From Streptomyces sp. DI166 (GTDB lineage Bacteria; Actinomycetota; Actinomycetes; Streptomycetales; Streptomycetaceae), in assembly GCF_900091315.1 (NCBI RefSeq), contig NZ_FLSP01000016.1, positions 1 to 64,000 of the forward strand: a DNA stretch of 64,000 nucleotides, given 5' to 3'. The notes below the pieces were generated by a model that was given only the letters and a program-made list of their open reading frames with translations, ran no database searches and was not told the DNA's origin. Shown in pieces: positions 55,073 through 63,793 of the stretch. Numbering within the stretch: the stretch's first letter is position 1; the number at the start of each line of letters is the position of its first letter. The position numbers and the translations under genes were made by a program.

Positions 55073-56506
55073 ATGACGTTCGACCGTTCCGCAGGCCTGG
55101 CGGAGACCGCCCGTGCCCTGGCCGACGGGGAGGTGTCGTCCCGGACGCTGGTGGAGCAGGCGCTGGCGCGCATCGAGGCCACGCAGCCCACGCTCAACGC
55201 CTTCCGGCTCGTCCGGGCCGAGGCGGCGCTCGCGGAGGCGGACGCGGCGGACCGGGAACTCGCCTCCGGGGCCCGGCGGCCCCTGCTCGGGGTGCCGGTG
55301 GCCGTCAAGGACGACATGGACGTCGCCGGTGAGCCCACCGCCTTCGGCTGCCCCGGGGAGTACCCGCCGGTCGCGGAGGACGGCGAGGCGGTACGGCGGC
55401 TGCGCGCGGCCGGAGCCGTGATCGTCGGCAAGACCAACACCTGTGAACTGGGGCAGTGGCCGTTCACCGAGGGCCCCGCCTTCGGCGCGACCCGCAACCC
55501 CTGGCACCAGGGGCACACCCCGGGCGGCTCCTCCGGCGGTTCGGCCGCCGCGGTCGCCGCCGGTCTGGTGCCCGCCGCCCTCGGCTCGGACGGCGCCGGG
55601 TCGGTACGGATCCCGGCCGGCTGGACCAACCTGGTCGGCATCAAGCCGCAGCGCGGGCGGATCTCCACCTGGCCGCGCGGCGAGTCCTTCCAGGGCATCA
55701 CCGTCAACGGCACCCTGGCCCGTACGGTCGCCGACGCCGCCCTGCTGCTGGACGCGGCGAGCGGCAACCACGCGCGGGACCCGCACCGCCCGCCCGCCGT
55801 CGACGCCTCGGCCGCCGTGGGCCGGGAACCGGGGCGGCTGCGCATCGCCCTTTCCCTGAAGCCCCCGTTCACCGCGGTGCCCGCCCGGCTCCAGCCGCAG
55901 GTACGCGCCAAGGTCGTCGAACTCGCCGAGAAACTGGCCGCGTTGGGACACCACGTCGAGGAGGCCGATCCGCCGTACGGGCAGATCGGGCTCACCTTCG
56001 TGCCCCGGGCCACCGCCGGTATCGCGGAATGGGTGGCCGACGCGCCCTTCCCGGCGCTCCTCGACCGCCGCACCCACGGCGCCGCCCGGCTCGGCAAGCT
56101 CCTCGGCGGGCCTCCCCTGCGGGCGGCGCGGCGCGCCGAGGCGGTCCTGCACCGCCGTATCGGCAGGTTCTTCGAGTCGTACGACGTGATGCTCGCGCCC
56201 ACCACCGCCGCTCCCCCACCGCCCATCGGCGCGATGCTGGGGCTCGGCGGATTCGCCACCGACCGGGCGATGATCGCCGCCTGCCCGTACGCCTGGCCCT
56301 GGAACGTGCTGGGCTGGCCCGGCGTCAACGTCCCCGCCGGATTCGTCGACGGCGGCCTGCCCGTCGGCGCCCAACTCCTCGGCCCCGCCGGCAGTGAGCC
56401 CCTGCTCGTGTCCCTCGCCGCCCAGGTGGAGGCGGAGTTGCGCTGGTACGAGGCCTGGCCACCGCACGGGGTTCCGGCTGTGCACGAGCGCCTGCGCGAG
56501 GGATGA
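55073..56506 (+). CDS. Amidase signature family protein
   Basis: 477 residues. The Ser-cisSer-Lys triad is visible: Lys in LGVPVAVKDD, cis-Ser in TPGGSSGGSAAAVAAGLVP and the nucleophile Ser in GSDGAGSVRIPA. It hydrolyses an amide to acid and ammonia; fatty-acid, aryl or aliphatic amides are possible. It lacks the GatB/GatC neighbours expected of a GatA subunit, so it is a stand-alone amidase. GGAGG 7 nt before ATG 55073 sets the start. A strong hairpin follows the stop. Confidence 0.9.
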   Translation: MTFDRSAGLAETARALADGEVSSRTLVEQALARIEATQPTLNAFRLVRAEAALAEADAADRELASGARRPLLGVPVAVKDDMDVAGEPTAFGCPGEYPPVAEDGEAVRRLRAAGAVIVGKTNTCELGQWPFTEGPAFGATRNPWHQGHTPGGSSGGSAAAVAAGLVPAALGSDGAGSVRIPAGWTNLVGIKPQRGRISTWPRGESFQGITVNGTLARTVADAALLLDAASGNHARDPHRPPAVDASAAVGREPGRLRIALSLKPPFTAVPARLQPQVRAKVVELAEKLAALGHHVEEADPPYGQIGLTFVPRATAGIAEWVADAPFPALLDRRTHGAARLGKLLGGPPLRAARRAEAVLHRRIGRFFESYDVMLAPTTAAPPPPIGAMLGLGGFATDRAMIAACPYAWPWNVLGWPGVNVPAGFVDGGLPVGAQLLGPAGSEPLLVSLAAQVEAELRWYEAWPPHGVPAVHERLREG

Positions 56507-56519
56507 CCGGCGTAAAGCG

Positions 56520-56553
56520 CCGACGGCGGGCCGGTCTTCCGGCCCGCCGTCGG
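56520..56553. terminator. Hairpin terminator after the amidase gene
   Basis: A perfect 15-bp stem (CCGACGGCGGGCCGG and complement) with a TCTT loop lies 14 bp after the amidase stop, upstream of the PemK-like gene. Confidence 0.8.
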
Positions 56554-56585
56554 CCCGCCTTGACGCACCCTCTAACGTGATCCCC

Positions 56586-57032
56586 GTGACTGCGCCCACC
56601 GAAGAGAACATCCCCGGCCGCCAGGGCCCCTTCGCGACCGTCGAGGCCGACCCCCGCGAGGTGGGCCGGGTGCGGACCGAGTACTCGCCCGCGCACGACG
56701 GCGACCCGGATCCCGGGGAGATCGTGTGGACCTGGGTGCCGTACGAGGAGAACGACGGGCGGGGCAAGGACCGCCCCGTGCTCGTCGTGGCCCGGGAGCC
56801 CGGCGACACCTTCCTCGCCGTGCAGCTCTCCAGCAAGCGGCACGACGCCGACCGCGACTGGGTGCCGATCGGCAACGGCCCCTGGGACAAGTCGGGCCGT
56901 GACTCCTGGGTCGCCGTGGACCGGGTGCTGCGGCTGCACGAGCGGGGCATGCGGCGCGAGGCGTGCGCGCTGGACCGGATGCGGTTCAACCTGGTCCGGC
57001 ACCGGCTGCGGGAACGCTACGGCTGGAGCTGA
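56586..57032 (+). CDS. PemK/MazF-like protein without adjacent antitoxin
   Basis: 148 residues. After about 40 disordered N-terminal residues the PemK/MazF core is seen: GEIVWTWVPYEEND, GKDRPVLVVAREPGD, LAVQLSSKRHDADRDWVPIG and SWVAVDRVLRLHE. MazF-type proteins cleave mRNA, but this one is longer than classical toxins and no antitoxin gene lies before or after it. GTG 56586 has TAACGT 7 nt upstream and no Shine-Dalgarno (leaderless type); GTG 56577 is an alternative. Many actinobacterial relatives are annotated only as PemK-like, so toxicity is unproven. Confidence 0.75.
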   Translation: MTAPTEENIPGRQGPFATVEADPREVGRVRTEYSPAHDGDPDPGEIVWTWVPYEENDGRGKDRPVLVVAREPGDTFLAVQLSSKRHDADRDWVPIGNGPWDKSGRDSWVAVDRVLRLHERGMRREACALDRMRFNLVRHRLRERYGWS

Positions 57033-57076
57033 CGAGCGGAACGCTCAGCCCTGAAGCTGACCCGAGGAACGCTCAG
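57027..57076. repeat. 22-bp imperfect direct repeat at the 3' ends of convergent genes
   Basis: AGCTGAC-N4-GGAACGCTCAG occurs at 57027-57048 and again at 57055-57076 (period 28). The first contains the stop of the PemK-like gene and the second the stop of the TIGR02452 gene. Origin unclear. Confidence 0.6.
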
Positions 57077-57885
57077 ACCTTCGGGAACACCCGTTCGAAA
57101 GCGGCGCGCGTCCTCGCGTCCGGCGTACGGTCCAGGATGCCGAACACCACCCGCTCGAACCGGCCCGCGAACCGCCCTCCCGGAGCGAGCAGGCCCCGGA
57201 AGGCGCCCGCCACATCGGCGGGGTCGTTCTGGAACACCCCGCACCCCCAGGCCCCCAGCACCAGGCGCCGGTAGCCGTGTGCGGTCGCGACCTCCAGTAC
57301 GCGCTCGGCGCGGGTGGCGAGGGCGCCGCGGATCTCCTTCGCGCGCCGGGGTGCCGTACGCCGGATGACGCCCGCGTTCGGGGCGGCCGAGGTCAGGAAG
57401 CCGGCCGTGTACGGCTCGTCCAGCAGACGGCCGCGGTCGTCGCGGAAGACCGGTACGCCCGGCGAGTGGATGACGCGGTCGGTGTAGAAGGCGTCGCGGT
57501 GCGCCCGGTGGTGGTCGTAGAACTCGCGCACCCCGACCAGACAGGCGTACAGGGCCGAGGCCCGGCACAGGGCCTCCTCCTGCGCCTGTGCGCCGTTGAG
57601 GTAGCCGCCGCCCGGGTTGCGGGCCGAGGCGAAGTTCAGTACGGCCGTGTCCGCGCCGAGTCGGCGGGCAGCCTCCAGGCTGGACTCGCCGGTCACCTCG
57701 AAAACGGTGTCCGTGACCGGCGCCGCCGGGACCTCGACTGCGTCCGGCCCGTACATGCGGGTGCCCTGCCGGGCGGCTGACAGCGCCGCCTCGATGGACA
57801 CCCGGCGGCCGTCGGAGGCGGTGTAGAAGCCCGCCGCGACGATCTGTTCGGTCTGCTGCGCGACGCCGCGCAGGCGTGCGCTCAT
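57073..57885 (-). CDS. TIGR02452 family protein (microbial PARG-like)
   Basis: 270 residues. The family core is visible: VLNFASARNPGGGYLNGAQAQEEALCRASALYACL, with the GGG-x6-QEE signature typical of microbial poly(ADP-ribose) glycohydrolases, then VIHSPGVPVFRD, AAPNAG, GYRRLVLGAWGCGVFQNDP. Such proteins bind ADP-ribose in a macrodomain-like fold and may remove ADP-ribose modifications. ATG 57885 follows GGGGGTGG. Convergent with the PemK-like gene and divergent from egtA. Confidence 0.88.
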   Translation of the reverse strand: MSARLRGVAQQTEQIVAAGFYTASDGRRVSIEAALSAARQGTRMYGPDAVEVPAAPVTDTVFEVTGESSLEAARRLGADTAVLNFASARNPGGGYLNGAQAQEEALCRASALYACLVGVREFYDHHRAHRDAFYTDRVIHSPGVPVFRDDRGRLLDEPYTAGFLTSAAPNAGVIRRTAPRRAKEIRGALATRAERVLEVATAHGYRRLVLGAWGCGVFQNDPADVAGAFRGLLAPGGRFAGRFERVVFGILDRTPDARTRAAFERVFPKV

Positions 57886-58086
57886 GGCGCCACCCCCGTA
57901 AGCGCCGTGAGCGCACGCCTCGCGCGCTCCCCCGTTGTGCTCATGCACGCATCGTGGGTGATCGCCCAGGGGGGCCGCAAGCGAGTTTTCGAGCCCTCGA
58001 ACGCCCCTGGAGGCCCGAACGAACCGGAAGTGACCAATCCGGAACGTCCCGGGATGCGCCCTTGTGCCGAGCCGTTCGAGCGTCTT

Positions 58087-58118
58087 GGGTGGGACGGGTG
58101 CGCCGTCCCGGCCCACCC
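58087..58118 (+). promoter_or_regulatory. GC-rich hairpin upstream of egtA
   Basis: GGGACGG-GTGCG-CCGTCCC (58091-58109) forms a perfect 7-bp stem, and the flanking GGGTGGG (58087-58093) can instead pair with CCCACCC (58112-58118), so two alternative folds exist. It ends 46 bp before the egtA start and might be a leader structure or operator. Confidence 0.45.
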
Positions 58119-58164
58119 GAAATGCCGGGGCAATGGCATGGTGGAATATCAGGAGGATCCCGAT

Positions 58165-59460
58165 ATGCCAGATTCGTCCAGCGGCGCCTCGCCGAGTGGC
58201 TGTACCAGGCCCCGTACCTCGGTCTCGGAAGCCGAGGTCGAGGCCCTCGTGCGAGGCATCTGTTTCAAGACCGGCCCGCCCCGGACCATCGGTGTCGAGG
58301 TGGAATGGCTCGTCCACGAGCTGCGCAGCCCGCAGCTCCCCGTCACACCCGAACGACTGCGAGCGGCCTACGCCGCCCTGCGGACCGTGCCCCTGAGGTC
58401 GGCGTTCACCGTGGAACCCGGTGGCCAGCTGGAGCTGAGCTCACCGCCCGCGGCCTCCCTGACGGAGTGCATCGACACCGTCTCCGCCGACCTCGACGCC
58501 GTCCGCGCCACGTTGCGCGGCCACGGCCTCGGACTCGTCGGCATCGGCCACGACCCCTGGCACGAACCCCGCCGCTATCTGCGCGAACCCCGCTACGACG
58601 CCATGGAGGCCTGCCTGGACCGCAGAGGTCCCGCGGGCCGCGCCATGATGTGCACCTCCGCTTCCGTGCAGGTCTGCCTGGACGCCGGCCACGAGGAGCC
58701 CGGGCCGCTCGGCCACGTACGGCGCTGGTGGCTCGCCCACCAGCTCGGCGCGGTCCTGGTGGCGGCCTTCGCCAACTCCCCGCTCTCCGGCAGTCGGCCC
58801 ACCGGCTGGCGCTCCACCCGGCAGTTGCTGTGGATGGAGATCGGGGCGGGCCGGGCGGGCGCTCCCCCGCTGGACGGCGATCCGCGCGCCGCCTGGGCCC
58901 GGCACGTCCTGGACGCCCCGGTGATGTGCGTACGCCGGGACCAGGGGCCCTGGGAGGTCCCGGAGGAACTCACCTTCCGTGACTGGACCCGTTCGGCGAC
59001 GCCAAGGCCGCCCACCGAGGAGGATCTCGGCTACCACCTGACGACCCTGTTCCCGCCGGTCAGACCGCGCGGCCACCTGGAGCTGCGGATGATCGACGCG
59101 CAGCCCGGCGAGGACGGCTGGATCGTCCCGCTGGCCGTGACGGCGGCGCTGTTCGACGATCCGCAAGCCGCCGAGACCGCCTACCGCGCGGTCAAGCCGC
59201 TCGCCGAGCGGGCCGAGCGGCGGCCCGCGCCGCACAACCCGCTGTGGACCGACGCGGCCATGCACGGCCTGACGGACCCGGAGCTCCACGAGGCGGCGCA
59301 GGTCTGCTTCGCCGCCGCGCTGGACGCCCTGCCGAGGATGGGCGCCGCCGACGAGGTCACGGGCGCCGTCGCGGCGTACCGGGACCGCTACATCACCCGG
59401 GGCCGCTGTCCCGCCGACGATCTGCTCGACCGCCTGAACGGGAAGGACCGCACGTCATGA
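58165..59460 (+). CDS. egtA: Glutamate-cysteine ligase EgtA (ergothioneine biosynthesis)
   Basis: 431 residues of the GCS2-like EgtA family: TIGVEVEWLVHEL, FTVEPGGQLELSSPP, LVGIGHDPW, MMCTSASVQVCLDAG, FANSPLSGSRPTGWRSTR and HLELRMIDAQPG. It makes gamma-glutamylcysteine from glutamate, cysteine and ATP. AGGAGG 9 nt before ATG 58165 sets the start. The TGA overlaps the egtB ATG, so egtABCD is one coupled operon. Its upstream region holds a GC-rich hairpin. Confidence 0.93.
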   Translation: MPDSSSGASPSGCTRPRTSVSEAEVEALVRGICFKTGPPRTIGVEVEWLVHELRSPQLPVTPERLRAAYAALRTVPLRSAFTVEPGGQLELSSPPAASLTECIDTVSADLDAVRATLRGHGLGLVGIGHDPWHEPRRYLREPRYDAMEACLDRRGPAGRAMMCTSASVQVCLDAGHEEPGPLGHVRRWWLAHQLGAVLVAAFANSPLSGSRPTGWRSTRQLLWMEIGAGRAGAPPLDGDPRAAWARHVLDAPVMCVRRDQGPWEVPEELTFRDWTRSATPRPPTEEDLGYHLTTLFPPVRPRGHLELRMIDAQPGEDGWIVPLAVTAALFDDPQAAETAYRAVKPLAERAERRPAPHNPLWTDAAMHGLTDPELHEAAQVCFAAALDALPRMGAADEVTGAVAAYRDRYITRGRCPADDLLDRLNGKDRTS

Positions 59461-60761
59461 CCGAGACCGAGGCGCTCCGGGAACGGGCCCTGACCACCTT
59501 GATCACGGCCCGCGACCGCACCACGCTGCTCACCAGCTGCGTCGAGGACCCGGATCTGACCGCGCAGCACTCCCCGCTGATGTCGCCGCTGGTGTGGGAC
59601 CTGGCGCACATCGGCAACCAGGAGGAGCAGTGGCTGCTGCGCGCGGTCGGCGGCCGGGAGGCCATGCGGCCCGAGATAGACAGCCTGTACGACGCCTTCG
59701 AGCACCCGCGCGCCGAACGCCCCACGCTGCCGCTGCTGCCGCCCGCCGAGGCCCGGCTGTACGCGGCCGAGGTGCGCGGGCGGGTGCTGGACCTGCTGGA
59801 GAGCACCGCCTTCCACGGGTCCCGGCTTACCGAGGCGGGCTTCGCCTTCGGGATGATCGCGCAGCACGAACAGCAGCACGACGAAACCATGCTGATCACC
59901 CATCAGCTCCGCACGGGCCCGCAGGCCCTGACCGCGCCCGACCCGAAGCCGGCCCCGCTGTTCACCGGCCCCTCCGAAGTCCTCGTCCCCGGCGGGCCGT
60001 TCACCATGGGCACCTCCGACGAGCCGTGGGCCCTGGACAACGAACGGCCCGCGCACCGGCGGGAGGTGGCGCCCTTCTACATCGACACCACACCCGTCTC
60101 CAACGGCGCCTACCAGGCGTTCATCGAGGACGGCGGCTACCAGGACGAGCGCTGGTGGACGGCCGCGGGCTGGGCGCACATCCGCAAGAACTCCATCCAC
60201 GCGCCGCTGTTCTGGCGGCGGGACGGCAAGCAGTGGCTGCGGCGGCGGTTCGGGGTCACCGAGGTCGTCCCGCCCGACGAGCCGGTCGTCCATGTGTGCT
60301 GGTACGAGGCCGACGCCTACGCCCGCTGGGCCGGGCGGCGGCTGCCCACCGAGGCCGAGTGGGAGAAGGCCGCCCGGCACGACCCCGCCGGGAACCGCTC
60401 GACGCGCTACCCGTGGGGCGACGCCGACCCGGCGCCCGAGCACGCCAACCTCGGCCAGCGGCATCTGCGCCCGGCCCCGGTCGGCAGCTACCCGGAGGGT
60501 GAGTCACCGCTCGGTGTGCGGCAGTTGATCGGGGACGTGTGGGAGTGGACGGCGAGCGACTTCCTGCCCTATCCCGGGTTTGTCGCCTTCCCGTACAAGG
60601 AGTACTCGGAGGTGTTCTTCGGACCGGAGTACAAGGTGCTGCGCGGCGGTTCGTTCGCGGTGGACCCGGTGGCCTGCCGGGGCACCTTCCGCAACTGGGA
60701 CTACCCGATCCGCCGGCAGATCTTCTCCGGGTTCCGCACGGCCCGCTCGGAGGCCGTCTGA
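59457..60761 (+). CDS. egtB: Ergothioneine biosynthesis sulfoxide synthase EgtB
   Basis: 434 residues. DinB-like N-terminal domain (SPLVWDLAHIGNQEEQWLL; iron ligands HIGN and the later HEQQHDE pair) and a C-terminal FGE-sulfatase domain (GGPFTMGTSDEPWALDNERPAH, WYEADAYARWAGRRLPTEAEWEKAAR, VWEWTASDF, LRGGSFAVDPVACRGTFRNWDYP). It couples gamma-glutamylcysteine to hercynine with oxygen. ATGA overlap with egtA and TGATG with egtC. Confidence 0.95.
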   Translation: MTETEALRERALTTLITARDRTTLLTSCVEDPDLTAQHSPLMSPLVWDLAHIGNQEEQWLLRAVGGREAMRPEIDSLYDAFEHPRAERPTLPLLPPAEARLYAAEVRGRVLDLLESTAFHGSRLTEAGFAFGMIAQHEQQHDETMLITHQLRTGPQALTAPDPKPAPLFTGPSEVLVPGGPFTMGTSDEPWALDNERPAHRREVAPFYIDTTPVSNGAYQAFIEDGGYQDERWWTAAGWAHIRKNSIHAPLFWRRDGKQWLRRRFGVTEVVPPDEPVVHVCWYEADAYARWAGRRLPTEAEWEKAARHDPAGNRSTRYPWGDADPAPEHANLGQRHLRPAPVGSYPEGESPLGVRQLIGDVWEWTASDFLPYPGFVAFPYKEYSEVFFGPEYKVLRGGSFAVDPVACRGTFRNWDYPIRRQIFSGFRTARSEAV

Positions 60762-61552
60762 TGTGCCGTCATCTGGCCTATCTGGGGCCCGAGGAGCCGC
60801 TCGGCACCCGCATCGCAGGACCACCCCACGGCCTGTACCGCCAGTCCTGGGCACCCAGGAAGCAGCGGTACGGCACGGTCAACGCGGACGGGTTCGGCGT
60901 CGGCTGGTACGCGCCCGGCGATCCGGTGCCGGCCCGGTACCGGCGGGCGGGGCCGATCTGGGCGGACCTGTCCTTCGCCGATCTGGCCCGTGTGGTGCGT
61001 ACGACGTGTCTGCTGGCGGCGGTGCGGGACGCGACGCTGTCCGGGGCGGACGCGGAGGCCGCGGCGGCGCCCTTCGCGTCCGGCGCCTGGCTGTTCAGCC
61101 ACAACGGGGCGGTGCCGGGCTGGCCCGGCTCGCTCGCGGCGCTGACCGGCACGCTGTCGCCGACGGATCTGCTGTCGCTGGAGGCCCGCAACGACTCGGC
61201 GTTCGTGTGGGCCCTGGTCCTGGCCCGGCTGCGGGCCGGGGACGACCCCGGCCAGGCGCTCGCCGACACCGTCCGCGAGGTCACCGAGGCCGCCCCGGGC
61301 GCCCGGCTGAACCTGCTGCTGACCAGCGGCGGCGGCATCGCGGCGACCACCTGGGGCGACACCCTGTGGTACCGCGCCGATCCCGCCGAGGGCACGGTCG
61401 TGGCCTCCGAGCCGTACGACGACGATCCGCTGTGGCGGGAGGTCCCCGACCGGACCCTCCTCGTCGCGAGCCGCACGGACGTCACCCTCACTCCCCTGAA
61501 GGAGCCGGGCACGCACTCGGCACCAGCACTGTCCAAGGAGCCCCGCACGTGA
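60761..61552 (+). CDS. egtC: Ergothioneine gamma-glutamyl hydrolase EgtC
   Basis: 263 residues, class II glutamine amidotransferase fold. The catalytic nucleophile Cys2 (MCRHLAYLG) becomes N-terminal after Met removal. GTVNADGFGVGWY, HNGAVPGW and NDSAFVWALV are conserved. It removes glutamate from the sulfoxide intermediate. The ATG shares the A of the egtB TGA; its TGA overlaps the GTG of egtD. Confidence 0.94.
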   Translation: MCRHLAYLGPEEPLGTRIAGPPHGLYRQSWAPRKQRYGTVNADGFGVGWYAPGDPVPARYRRAGPIWADLSFADLARVVRTTCLLAAVRDATLSGADAEAAAAPFASGAWLFSHNGAVPGWPGSLAALTGTLSPTDLLSLEARNDSAFVWALVLARLRAGDDPGQALADTVREVTEAAPGARLNLLLTSGGGIAATTWGDTLWYRADPAEGTVVASEPYDDDPLWREVPDRTLLVASRTDVTLTPLKEPGTHSAPALSKEPRT

Positions 61553-62511
61553 GCCCGTTCCTTCTCACCCGCCAGCTGCCCGAGGACGCCACCGAGGCCG
61601 CGCTGCGCGCCGACGTCCTGCACGGTCTGACCAAGTCCCCGAAGACCCTGCCTCCGAAGTGGTTCTACGACGCCGTCGGCAGCGAACTGTTCGAGCGGAT
61701 CACCGAGTTGCCCGAGTACTACCCGACCCGGGCCGAACGCGAGATCCTCGTCGACCGCGCCGCCGAAATCGCCGCCGCGACACACGCCCGGACCCTGGTC
61801 GAACTGGGTTCGGGCTCCTCGGAGAAGACGCGGTACGTCATCGACGCGCTGACCGACCTGCACACCTACGTCCCGGTCGACGTCAGCGAGAGCGCGCTCA
61901 CCCAGGCCGGGCACGCCCTCATCGAGGAGCGGCCCGGGCTCCATGTGCACGCGCTCATCGCCGACTTCACCGGCCGGCTCACCCTGCCCGACACCCCCGG
62001 ACCCCGGCTGGTGGCGTTCCTGGGCGGCACCATCGGCAATCTGCTGCCCGCCGAGCGCGCCGACTTCCTGGCCGGGGTGCGCGCCCTGATGGCCCCGGGC
62101 GACGCCCTGCTGCTCGGCACCGACCTGGTCAAGGACGAGGGGGTGCTGGTGCGGGCGTACGACGACGCGGCCGGGGTGACGGCCGCGTTCAACAAGAACG
62201 TCCTGGCCGTCGTCAACCGTGAGCTGGGCGCCGACTTCGATCCCGGTGCCTTCGACCATGTGGCGCTGTGGGACGCCCGGAACGAGTGGATCGAGATGCG
62301 GCTGCGCTCGCGTGTCGCGCAGACCGTGAAGGTGCCCGCGCTGGACCTGGCGGTCGACTTCGCGGCGGGCGAGGAGCTGCACACCGAGATCTCGGCGAAG
62401 TTCCGGAAGGAGGGCGTGCACGCCGAGCTGTCCGCGGCGGGGCTGGAGCAGTCCCACTGGTGGACGGACCGGGAGGGCCGGTTCGCGCTGTCACTGAGCG
62501 TGGCCCGGTGA
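61549..62511 (+). CDS. egtD: L-histidine N(alpha)-methyltransferase EgtD
   Basis: 320 residues. SAM-binding VELGSGSSEKTRYVIDAL, then YVPVDVSESAL, FLGGTIGNLLP, LLGTDLVKD, and the histidine-binding FNKNVLAVVNRELGADFD with the EMRL region. It trimethylates histidine to hercynine, the substrate of EgtB. AAGGAG lies upstream of GTG 61549. Last egt gene here; a dodecin gene follows after 66 bp. No egtE (PLP lyase) is adjacent. Confidence 0.95.
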   Translation: MSPFLLTRQLPEDATEAALRADVLHGLTKSPKTLPPKWFYDAVGSELFERITELPEYYPTRAEREILVDRAAEIAAATHARTLVELGSGSSEKTRYVIDALTDLHTYVPVDVSESALTQAGHALIEERPGLHVHALIADFTGRLTLPDTPGPRLVAFLGGTIGNLLPAERADFLAGVRALMAPGDALLLGTDLVKDEGVLVRAYDDAAGVTAAFNKNVLAVVNRELGADFDPGAFDHVALWDARNEWIEMRLRSRVAQTVKVPALDLAVDFAAGEELHTEISAKFRKEGVHAELSAAGLEQSHWWTDREGRFALSLSVAR

Positions 62512-62577
62512 CGGACGGCTCGCGCGATGCGCGGCGGTGGGGCACGGTGGAGTGACGCGTGTGAGAGGAGCACCCAC

Positions 62578-62793
62578 ATGTCGAACCACACCTACCGGGT
62601 CACCGACATCGTCGGGACCTCGCCCGAGGGCGTGGACCAGGCCATCCGCAACGGCATCGAGCGAGCCTCCCAGACCCTGCGCAACCTGGACTGGTTCGAG
62701 GTGACCGAGGTGCGCGGCCAGCTGGAGAACGGCACGATCGCGCACTGGCAGGTGACCATGAAGGTCGGCTTCCGCCTGGACGACACGGCCTGA
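62578..62793 (+). CDS. Dodecin (flavin-binding)
   Basis: 71 residues, exact dodecin length: YRVTDIVGTSPEGVDQAIRNGI, ASQTLRNLDWFEVTEVRGQLENG and HWQVTMKVGFRLDD. The small protein assembles as a 12-mer that stores flavin or CoA; in actinobacteria it commonly binds FMN. GAGAGGAG precedes ATG 62578. It may be part of the egt transcript but could have its own promoter. Confidence 0.95.
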   Translation: MSNHTYRVTDIVGTSPEGVDQAIRNGIERASQTLRNLDWFEVTEVRGQLENGTIAHWQVTMKVGFRLDDTA

Positions 62794-62817
62794 GCCGGCC
62801 GGTCCCGGGCGCGGCTG

Positions 62818-63309
62818 TCAGGTCCGCCCCTCCCGCTCCTGAGCGTTCTTCAGCGCGGCGGAAGGGGCGGTCCAGCGCGCCCGTACGACGGCGAACCCCG
62901 CCCGTTCGGCGTCCTCGCACACCAGCTCGTCGTCGTCCACCAGGACCCGGATGTCCCGGGTCCTGGCCAGGCGGCGCAGGATCTCCAACTTGGTGCGCCG
63001 GGCGGGCCTGCGGTCGGTGTCGCGCCGCATGTACACCCGCCCCTCGGGCAGCCCCTGCGCGGCGAGCCACTCCAGGGTGTCCGTACGGCACCGCTCGGGC
63101 CGCCCGGTGAGGTAGACGACCTCGCACTCCTCGGCCTGGGCCAGCGCCAGCGCGATCCCTTCGGGGATCGGCGGATCGGCGGACGCGGCGGCGAAAAAGC
63201 CGTCCCAGTCCCGCGGTTTGCTCTCCAGGAAGTGCTGCCGGTGCCCGGTGTCGGCGAGGGTGTTGTCCAGATCGAACACGGCGAGGGGCCGTTTGCTTGC
63301 GTCGGTCAC
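62818..63309 (-). CDS. HAD superfamily phosphatase
   Basis: 163 residues. Motif I FDLDNTLAD with the nucleophile Asp, motif II VVYLTGRPE, a Lys region RRTKLEIL and motif III VDDDEL. The layout resembles the phosphatase part of polynucleotide kinase/phosphatases and related HAD-IIIB proteins; substrate unknown. GTG 63309 is preferred: TATCGT lies 7 nt upstream and no Shine-Dalgarno is present. GTG 63318 is the alternative. Convergent with dodecin. Confidence 0.82.
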   Translation of the reverse strand: MTDASKRPLAVFDLDNTLADTGHRQHFLESKPRDWDGFFAAASADPPIPEGIALALAQAEECEVVYLTGRPERCRTDTLEWLAAQGLPEGRVYMRRDTDRRPARRTKLEILRRLARTRDIRVLVDDDELVCEDAERAGFAVVRARWTAPSAALKNAQEREGRT

Positions 63310-63376
63310 GCCGCCCACGATACGCAGGGGGCGGGCCGGTGATCACCACGCACAGCACAGGCAGCAGACTGTCGCC

Positions 63377-63769
63377 ATGCCTTCCCCTCCTGCCTGCACG
63401 GTCGTCGTGTGCCGTGGCTGCTGCTGCGGCAACGCCGCCAAGCATCCCGGCGCCGACCACGCGGCCCAGCTCGAACGGCTTCGCGCCGCCTCCGCCGAGC
63501 ACGGCTTCCGCCTCCGTACGACCGACTGCCTGGGCCCCTGCGACCAGGCCAATGTGGTCGTCGTCGCCCCCTCCCCGGCCGGGCGCCGGGCGGGCGGACG
63601 GCCGACGTGGGTGGGCTTCGCGACGGACACCGACAGCACGGAGGAGATCGCGAACTGGGTGGCGGCGGGCGGACCGGGCGTCGCGGAGCCGCCGCTCACG
63701 CTGGAGCTGCAGTTCATCGAGCCGCCGCGGGAGGGACGGGTGCGCTCGCGGCGCGGGGCGGAATCCTGA
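63377..63769 (+). CDS. [2Fe-2S] thioredoxin-like ferredoxin domain protein
   Basis: 130 residues. A thioredoxin-like [2Fe-2S] fold with cysteines in VVCRGCCCGNAAKH and the later DCLGPCDQANVVVV pair, the usual four ligands of this ferredoxin family. It probably passes electrons to an unknown partner; an LLM flavin oxidoreductase gene begins 24 bp downstream. ATG 63377 has no clear Shine-Dalgarno and CAGACT 6 nt upstream. Confidence 0.85.
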   Translation: MPSPPACTVVVCRGCCCGNAAKHPGADHAAQLERLRAASAEHGFRLRTTDCLGPCDQANVVVVAPSPAGRRAGGRPTWVGFATDTDSTEEIANWVAAGGPGVAEPPLTLELQFIEPPREGRVRSRRGAES

Positions 63770-63793
63770 GCGCCCCGCGTTGTTGAACCAGGC

